Part shown: in pieces, positions 58,650 to 64,000 of the stretch
Layout: each line of letters starts with the position of its first letter
Position numbering within the stretch: the stretch's first letter is position 1
Origin: a bacterium HR21
Lineage (GTDB): Bacteria; Bacteroidota; Ignavibacteria; Kapaibacteriales; HRBIN21
DNA: 64,000 nt
Assembly (NCBI GenBank): GCA_002898295.1
Contig: BEHX01000006.1
Coordinates: forward strand, 62,001 to 126,000
Direction: 5' to 3'
Notes under the pieces: model-generated
Database searches by the model: none
What the model saw: the letters and a program-made list of their open reading frames with translations, nothing else
Told to the model about the DNA's origin: nothing
Position numbers and translations under genes: made by a program

Positions 58650-61600
58650 ATGAGTCCACAGCGGATTCGGCTCGGTGGTGCAGTCCTGGTCTTTTTGCTC
58701 TCGGCTGGAACGTACATTGCCACGCTCCAACCGTCGGTGCCGTTCTGGGATTGCGGCGAGTTCTCTGCTGCCATTGCCTTGCAGCAGGTGCCGCATCCGC
58801 CGGGAGCACCGCTGTTCCTGATGGTGGGGAAGCTCTTCCATCTGCTGCCCTTCGGTGACCCGGGGTGGCGGATAAATCTGCTCTCCGCTTTGGCCAGTTC
58901 GGCAGCGTCGGTTCTGCTCTACCTTTTGCTGGCGCTGGTCCTTGAGCGGCTATGGAAGGTGCCGACGGGCTCTTGGGTTGATGCCCTTCACGTCTACGGA
59001 GCTTCGGCTGTCGGGGCGCTGGCGCTCACCTATAGCGATACGGTCTGGTTCAACGCTGTGGAGTCGGAAGTGTACGCTACCTCGCTCCTCTTTGTGGCTG
59101 CTGTGTTGTACCTGGGCTTCCTGTGGTACGTACGGGCAGACGAACCAGGGAGCGAGCGCTATCTGCTACTGGCAGCCTACCTGGTTGGGCTCTCCATCGG
59201 GGTGCATCTGCTCAGTATCCTCGCCGTTCCGGGCATTCTCTACTTGGTGGTATTCCGCAAGTACGGGGCAAATCCGGCGGAGGCGACCTTCCGCAACGCG
59301 CGGTATGTGCTCCTGTGGCTGGCAATCCCGCTGGGAGGCTTTGCCATCGTGTACTGGGGAATTACCCAGTGGTTGCCGGCGCTGCTGGCAGGGGATTTAC
59401 CGTTCCGGACCGAGGCGCGGGAACACCTCATCGAAGATAGCCCGGTGGTCACGCTCATGACGCTTCTCCTGCTGGGCTTTCTGGGCTGGCAGCTGTATCG
59501 AGCATACCGGGCACAGCGGGCAGCGACGGCGCTGGCTCTGAGTGCCTTCTTCGCCGTTGTGCTGGGATTTACCACGTATGCCCATGTGCTCATTCGGGCA
59601 AACTCCCACCCGCCGATGAATGAGAACGAACCTACAACGCTAGCACGGCTGATTAGCTACCTGGGACGCGAGCAGTACGGGGAAGCGCCGTGGTGGCCGC
59701 GGCGGTATCGGTACGACGACCCGTACTACTCGCAGCACTACTCGAAGTACGGCGTCTGGTACCCTCCGCGCATTGAGCGGGTACAGCGCCGTGACGGCTC
59801 CCTGGTGCCTGTTCCTCGATGGCACCGGATCAACCTCGCCGGGGAGTTGCGCTACCTGTGGGAGTACCAGATTTCGCACATGTACCTGCGGTATTTCCTC
59901 TGGAACTACCTCGGGCGCATGAGCGACGTGCAGGATGCCCCAGCTGCGGGTCCGCTGGCAACCAAGCGGGATGCCCTCCCGTACAACTACGACTCCGGCT
60001 ATGCTGATGCTTTCCCGGTGCGCTTCTTCGGCTTACCGCTGCTGCTGGGGCTGCTGGGGATAGGCTTCCACTTCGGTCGGGACCGGCGGACGGCATGGGT
60101 GATGCTGGTGACCTTCCTCCTGATGGGTGTCCTGGCAGCGATTGCGCAGAACCAGCAGCTTCCCCAGCCCCGCGAGCGGGATTACTTCTACGTCGGCTCC
60201 TTCCTCGTGTTCTGCTTCTGGATTGGGCTGGGAGCTTATGGGGTGACAGAGCTTCTGCGGCAACGGCTGTCGCGCCTTCCGGCGCTGGCTGTTGGGGCGG
60301 GGATCGGTCTCAGCGCGCTGGCTGCCCCTGTCAATATGGCGCTCGGGGGCTGGCGGATCCACGACCGCTCGGGCAATTACTTGCCCTTTGACCATTCGTA
60401 CAACATCCTCCAAAGCTGCGAGCGGGATGCCATCCTCTTCACCAACGGGGATAACGATACTTTCCCGCTGTGGTACCTGCAGGACGTGGCCGGAGTGCGC
60501 CGGGATGTGCGGGTTGTCAACCTCTCGCTCGGGAACACGCTCTGGTACATCCGACAGCTCAAGCACAAGGAACCGCATGGAGCGAAGCGTATCCCACTGA
60601 GCTTCCCCGACGAAGCACTCGAATCCGAGGACTCGCCCCGGGCGCTGCAGCCAGAGGTCGGTCCGGCTCGCGAGGTCTCGATCCCAGTACGGCGAGACAT
60701 CCTGGAGCGCTTCACCCAGGATACGGCAATCCTCCGCGAGGGGCGCATGCGCTTTACCTTCGTCGGCATGCCGTGGCGCCAGGAGCAGGGGCGGACGCTG
60801 TACTTGTTCCGGGTACAGGATAAGCTCATCCTGGACATCCTCCAGCAGACCCGCTTCGAGCGCCCGGTATACTTCGCCATCACAGTCGGCTCGGATGCCT
60901 ATGCCGGTCTGGATCGCCATCTGCGGCTGGAAGGGATGGTCTACCGTATCTGCCCCGTCCCGCAGAGTTCTGGACAGCAGATGGAGGCGATCGACCCGAC
61001 CGTCATGGAGGCATGCCTGCTCAATGTGGATAATACCAACGCTTATCACACCGAGCCGCACTACGGCTTCAAGTTCCGCAACCTGAACAATCCTCGGGTC
61101 TACTACGACGAGGTCCACCGGCGGCTCATCCTCAACTACCGGACACTCTACGTCCGGTACGCGATGTATGCCTTGGAACAGCAGGGCGATTCTGCCAAGG
61201 CTCTTGCCGTTCTGGACGCCATGGACCGTTTCATCTCCACGGAGCAGTTCCCCGTGTCGTACTGGTTTGCGTACAACCTCGCGCAGCTCTATCAGCGGGC
61301 GGGGGCTGCGGAGAAGGCACGACACTTCGCACTGATGGCGGCAAAAGCGGCTGAGCTTGTGGCGCGGACTCCCGAGATTGCCCAGCGGGAGACGGCTGTC
61401 CAATACACCAACCCGCGCTGGATTGCCGCGGAAGCTTACCAGCTTGCCGGGGAGTACGATCAGGCACGCCTCGTGTTGCAGGAGTTATTGGCAGAGTACC
61501 CCAATGAGCCGACTCTCCAGGCTCGCCTCGGGGAGCTGACAATTTCCCAGCTGGAGGCGCAAGGGAAGTACCGGGAAGCGCTCGATACGGCAGAAGCGCT

Positions 61601-61736
61601 GCTGACACGGTACACCCACTCAGCAAGCGAGACACTCCGTTCCATGGTGCCCCAGCTGCGTGAGCATGTTGTTCGGCTCCGGCAGCGGCTCGGTCTGCCC
61701 GAGGCAGCGCTGGCTGATACGACGCCGGCACGCTGA
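58650..61736 (+). CDS. DUF2723-family giant membrane protein (likely GT-C glycosyltransferase)
   Basis: The product has 1028 residues. The N-terminal ~250 residues are the DUF2723 domain: VPFWDCGEFSAAIALQQVPHPP with acidic residues after the first helix, as in GT-C enzymes such as PMT and STT3. About 13 membrane helices extend to ~570. A soluble domain and TPR-like helices (~830-1010; AYQLAGEYDQARLVLQELL) close the protein. The family is common in Bacteroidota and its acceptor is unknown. The next gene makes polyprenyl-phosphate sugars, the donor type GT-C enzymes use, which supports a glycosyltransferase role (inference). Confidence 0.88.
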   Translation: MSPQRIRLGGAVLVFLLSAGTYIATLQPSVPFWDCGEFSAAIALQQVPHPPGAPLFLMVGKLFHLLPFGDPGWRINLLSALASSAASVLLYLLLALVLERLWKVPTGSWVDALHVYGASAVGALALTYSDTVWFNAVESEVYATSLLFVAAVLYLGFLWYVRADEPGSERYLLLAAYLVGLSIGVHLLSILAVPGILYLVVFRKYGANPAEATFRNARYVLLWLAIPLGGFAIVYWGITQWLPALLAGDLPFRTEAREHLIEDSPVVTLMTLLLLGFLGWQLYRAYRAQRAATALALSAFFAVVLGFTTYAHVLIRANSHPPMNENEPTTLARLISYLGREQYGEAPWWPRRYRYDDPYYSQHYSKYGVWYPPRIERVQRRDGSLVPVPRWHRINLAGELRYLWEYQISHMYLRYFLWNYLGRMSDVQDAPAAGPLATKRDALPYNYDSGYADAFPVRFFGLPLLLGLLGIGFHFGRDRRTAWVMLVTFLLMGVLAAIAQNQQLPQPRERDYFYVGSFLVFCFWIGLGAYGVTELLRQRLSRLPALAVGAGIGLSALAAPVNMALGGWRIHDRSGNYLPFDHSYNILQSCERDAILFTNGDNDTFPLWYLQDVAGVRRDVRVVNLSLGNTLWYIRQLKHKEPHGAKRIPLSFPDEALESEDSPRALQPEVGPAREVSIPVRRDILERFTQDTAILREGRMRFTFVGMPWRQEQGRTLYLFRVQDKLILDILQQTRFERPVYFAITVGSDAYAGLDRHLRLEGMVYRICPVPQSSGQQMEAIDPTVMEACLLNVDNTNAYHTEPHYGFKFRNLNNPRVYYDEVHRRLILNYRTLYVRYAMYALEQQGDSAKALAVLDAMDRFISTEQFPVSYWFAYNLAQLYQRAGAAEKARHFALMAAKAAELVARTPEIAQRETAVQYTNPRWIAAEAYQLAGEYDQARLVLQELLAEYPNEPTLQARLGELTISQLEAQGKYREALDTAEALLTRYTHSASETLRSMVPQLREHVVRLRQRLGLPEAALADTTPAR

Positions 61737-62473
61737 TGAGTCTCGGTGCTGACCCGTACCTTTCCCTCATTATCCCGAGCTACAACGAGGCGCAGCGTAT
61801 TGGGACAACTCTGGAGTCTGTGCTCGCCTACCTCCGGCGGCAGCCATATGCGGCGGAAGTTCTCGTGGTTGACGATGGCTCGCGGGATAGGACACCAGAC
61901 ATCGTTGCTGCCTACGCTCCGGCGGTAACTCTGGTCAGGCTCCCGCATAACCGGGGCAAGGGAGCCGCCGTGCGGGAGGGGATGCTCCGGGCTCGGGGGC
62001 GCTATCGGGTCTTTACGGATGCGGACTTGTCTACCCCGATTGAGGAGCTCGAGCCGTTGTTAGAGCAGCTTGAAGCTGGAGCCGACATTTGTATCGGGAG
62101 CCGGGAGCTCGATCCGAGCCGTCTTCTCCGTCCGCAGCCTGCCTATCGGCGCTGGATGGGACGCCTTTTCCGCCGGATTGTACAGCTGTTGGTCTTCTTC
62201 GACCTCCCGCAGCTCCGCTCTGTAGAAGATACCCAGTGCGGCTTCAAGGGCTTCCGAGCGGACGTGGCGGAAAAGCTCTTTGCCCAGGCGCGGGTTGACG
62301 GTTTCGGTTTCGATGTGGAAATTCTCTACCTGGCAGCGCGAGCCGGATATCGCATTGTGCAGATTCCCGTCCGCTGGCGTAATGACCCCCGGAGTCACAT
62401 TCACCTGCTGCGTGATCCGCTGCGGATGCTCATAGAAGTTGCCCGCATTCGTCTCCTACACCGCCCGAGATGA
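61736..62473 (+). CDS. Polyprenyl-phosphate glycosyltransferase (DPM1/ALG5-like GT2)
   Basis: The product has 245 residues. GT-A fold motifs are LIIPSYNEAQRIG, VVDDGSRDRTPDIV (~43), FTDADLSTPIEELE (~91, metal-binding DxD) and VEDTQCGFKGFRADVA (~162). The last is diagnostic for dolichyl-phosphate glucosyl/mannosyltransferase-like enzymes, which load a sugar onto a polyprenyl phosphate. It lacks C-terminal membrane helices, so it works from the cytosolic face. It shares one base with the DUF2723 stop (TGATG) and overlaps the MFS gene by 4 bases. Confidence 0.9.
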   Translation: MSLGADPYLSLIIPSYNEAQRIGTTLESVLAYLRRQPYAAEVLVVDDGSRDRTPDIVAAYAPAVTLVRLPHNRGKGAAVREGMLRARGRYRVFTDADLSTPIEELEPLLEQLEAGADICIGSRELDPSRLLRPQPAYRRWMGRLFRRIVQLLVFFDLPQLRSVEDTQCGFKGFRADVAEKLFAQARVDGFGFDVEILYLAARAGYRIVQIPVRWRNDPRSHIHLLRDPLRMLIEVARIRLLHRPR

Positions 62474-63729
62474 GACCAACTGCAGAGATGGATACCTCGT
62501 TGCCGGCTGCCAGCAGCTTTCCCCACTGGCGCTGGAACCTGCGGATTCTCTGGCTGACTCAGGCAATAGCGATGGCGGGAATGAGTGCATTCCTGCCGTT
62601 TTTGCCACTCTACGTGCGCCAGCTGGGGCATTTCTCTGTGGCACAAGCGCAGTGGTGGGGCGGATTGGTGATTGCCGCGCCTTTCCTGACAGCGCTGGTA
62701 GCAACTCCCCTGTGGGGCATCGTTGCAGACCGGTACGGGCGCAAGCTCGTGCTCGTTCGGGCTGCGTTTGGGTTGGGGGTGACGGTCTTCCTGATGGGGC
62801 TGGCGCCGACCGTGGAGACGCTCTTCCTGTTGCGCTTGCTGCAAGGAGCGCTCAGCGGGTTTGTGGCAGCAACGACGGGATTTGTTGCCGCGGAGACCCC
62901 ACCGCAGCGAGTTGGCTATGCTCTGGGATTGTTGCAGAGCGCTGCCGCAACCGGAAGCGTGGTGGGACCCCTCGTCGGTGGGATATTCTCCGATGCCTTC
63001 GGGATGCGCTGGACGTTCTTCGTGGTCGGAGGACTCTGCATCGGCGCCGGCATCATCGTATGGAGGTTCGTCCGGGAGCAGAACCGACCGAGGCAGCAGT
63101 CTGGGTCGGCGTGGGAACCATTTCGCTACGTTGCTCACTCCCCGACAGTGCTCCTGGTTCTGGGTGCAATTGTCCTTGCCCAGGCAGCAATGGTGCTGCC
63201 CGCGCCGATTTTCCCGCTGTACCTCGAGTGGCTTGCTGCACCGCGGGGGCTTCTTTCAACGATCACGGGGATCTCCGTCGGTATTGCAGGGCTTATGATG
63301 GCGCTGGCGGCACCGCTGTGGGCGCGCATTGCGGAGTCCCGGGGCTCTGGGCATACGCTTTTCTTCTGTACGGCAGCGGCAGCCGTGCTCTACCTTGCCC
63401 AAGCATTTGCTCCGCACTACGCCGTGGTTGTGCTCTTCCGTGCCCTTGTGGGGGCAGCAGTTGCCGGTGTTTTGCCAACGCTCTACGCCGTGTTGAGCTC
63501 CCATGCTCCGGCATCCTTCCGGAGCAGCGTCATGGGGGTCGGCAGCAGCGCCACGTTGCTGGGCAATCTGCTCGGACCTCTGCTGGGGAGTGTCCTTGCT
63601 GCGTCGTTGGGGATGCGCTGGGTCTTTGTCGCTGCGGCTATGCTGATGACGGTGCTTGCGGCACTCAATCCGCGGGCACGGCTTCTGACGCGGCAGCTCC
63701 TGCTACGGGCGTGGTCACAGCGGCACTGA
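62470..63729 (+). CDS. Major facilitator superfamily transporter
   Basis: The product has 419 residues with twelve predicted membrane helices in two halves. The MFS motif A loop appears as ATPLWGIVADRYGRKLVLV (~78), the central loop is basic (REQNRPRQQ), and helix 5 has the GPLVGGIFSDAFG pattern seen in drug-efflux members. Substrate is unknown. It is coupled to the glycosyltransferase gene by a 4-base overlap, so a sugar or lipid-linked cargo is possible but not shown. Its last 15 bases overlap the convergent gene at the window edge. Confidence 0.9.
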   Translation: MRPTAEMDTSLPAASSFPHWRWNLRILWLTQAIAMAGMSAFLPFLPLYVRQLGHFSVAQAQWWGGLVIAAPFLTALVATPLWGIVADRYGRKLVLVRAAFGLGVTVFLMGLAPTVETLFLLRLLQGALSGFVAATTGFVAAETPPQRVGYALGLLQSAAATGSVVGPLVGGIFSDAFGMRWTFFVVGGLCIGAGIIVWRFVREQNRPRQQSGSAWEPFRYVAHSPTVLLVLGAIVLAQAAMVLPAPIFPLYLEWLAAPRGLLSTITGISVGIAGLMMALAAPLWARIAESRGSGHTLFFCTAAAAVLYLAQAFAPHYAVVVLFRALVGAAVAGVLPTLYAVLSSHAPASFRSSVMGVGSSATLLGNLLGPLLGSVLAASLGMRWVFVAAAMLMTVLAALNPRARLLTRQLLLRAWSQRH

Positions 63730-64000
63730 CGGTTCGCCCGGAAGGCTGAGGGTTTCCGGACGCCGGGGATAGCTTGCACGGAAGGCGCGGAACGCCTGAG
63801 GTTGCTCCGACTCCGGGAGGTTCCGCCAGGAGCGCACGGTGCGGGTATCGTCTTCCAATCGGCGGCGTTCCCGCAGGAGAGCCAAAAGCCGGTGGGGATC
63901 TTCCCAGGGAAGCTCCGGCGGTGGTGGGGGGCAGTCAGCAAGGGCACGCTCGCATGGGGCTGTGTCTACCGTCAGTCCTGCCCAGCGGGCGAACTGCTCC
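63715..64000 (-). CDS. C-terminal part of an unidentified protein
   Basis: An open frame enters from the right edge on the minus strand and stops at TGA 63717-63715. It encodes at least 94 residues, starting EQFARWAGLTVDT. It contains a proline run (CPPPPPELPW), a charged helix (LLALLRERRRLEDDTRTV) and a Pro-rich end. Its residue mix is protein-like. No family was recognised. It converges on the MFS gene and overlaps its last 15 bases. Confidence 0.55.
   Translation of the reverse strand, partial: EQFARWAGLTVDTAPCERALADCPPPPPELPWEDPHRLLALLRERRRLEDDTRTVRSWRNLPESEQPQAFRAFRASYPRRPETLSLPGEPSVPL

Noticed and set aside
60033-61403. A 456-codon minus-strand frame inside the DUF2723 gene
   Set aside because: Shadow of a well-supported family member; no start signal or motif of its own.
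62439-63749. A 436-codon plus-strand frame overlapping the MFS gene
   Set aside because: The other frame (62470-63729) shows twelve membrane helices and MFS motif A. This one is Cys/Gly-rich and has no protein character.

Overview
The window is about 60% G+C and densely packed. It reads as chromosome of a Bacteroidota-lineage bacterium (the Bacteroidota/Chlorobiota/Ignavibacteria/Kapabacteria group), probably a deep or thermophilic branch; that last point is inference. Four things support this. Two or more proteins end in a type IX secretion (T9SS) sorting-like domain. The 2[4Fe-4S] ferredoxin has the layout common in Bacteroidota. There is a DUF2723 giant membrane protein and a Wzi-type capsule porin. 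Eleven gene starts are preceded by an exact TAnnTTTG element, the Bacteroidota-type -7 promoter box, and Shine-Dalgarno sequences are mostly weak. I see no insertion sequence, prophage, CRISPR array or rRNA operon, and no gap between genes exceeds 300 bases.

Layout. 1-2143: tail of an unknown gene, then rpsA. 2147-6237 (minus): surface polysaccharide operon (sugar-phosphate transferase, Gfo/Idh oxidoreductase, Wzi-like porin). 6438-16361 (plus): metabolic run (ferredoxin, YtcJ-like amidohydrolase, kbl, 3-hydroxyacyl-CoA dehydrogenase, a T9SS-secreted BNR protein ending at a strong terminator, adenine deaminase, fused E1 alpha/beta dehydrogenase). 16294-19616: waaA diverging from a membrane protein plus phosphodiester glycosidase pair across a 16-bp palindromic promoter. 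19617-23038 (minus): a peptidase C39 ABC exporter with its HlyD adaptor. 23147-28339 (plus): tRNA-Ala(CGC), tRNA-Gln(CTG), a cation transporter, two family-5 solute-binding lipoproteins and an NlpC/P60 peptidase, closed by a strong terminator. 28633-36312: a quinone oxidoreductase-like gene converging on a minus-strand chain dnaB, BatA/VWA protein, secreted WD40 protein, AhpD-like protein and J-domain coiled-coil protein. 36500-38410: a surface protein with in-frame tandem repeats and a terminator. 38464-45744 (minus): DUF2520 protein, cysS, an NtrC-type regulator, a lipoprotein, gltX, queD, queF and a SPOR protein. 45833-49072 (plus): murG, an OmpA protein and two small membrane proteins. 49300-50322 (minus): a second Gfo/Idh enzyme. 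50438-58580 (plus): an OmpA protein with two OmpA-like domains, dxs, Wzz, an O-antigen ligase/polymerase and PBP2. 58650-63729 (plus): DUF2723 protein, a polyprenyl-phosphate glycosyltransferase and an MFS transporter. 63715-64000 (minus): C-terminal part of an unknown gene.

The dominant theme is the cell envelope: capsule/O-antigen, Kdo transfer, peptidoglycan synthesis (murG, PBP2), peptidoglycan-binding OmpA and SPOR proteins, and secretion. Candidates for undescribed biology are the dnaB/VWA/WD40/AhpD/J-domain chain, the DUF2723/glycosyltransferase/MFS module, the orphan C39 exporter, and the repeat-bearing surface protein. None is proven as a system from sequence alone.
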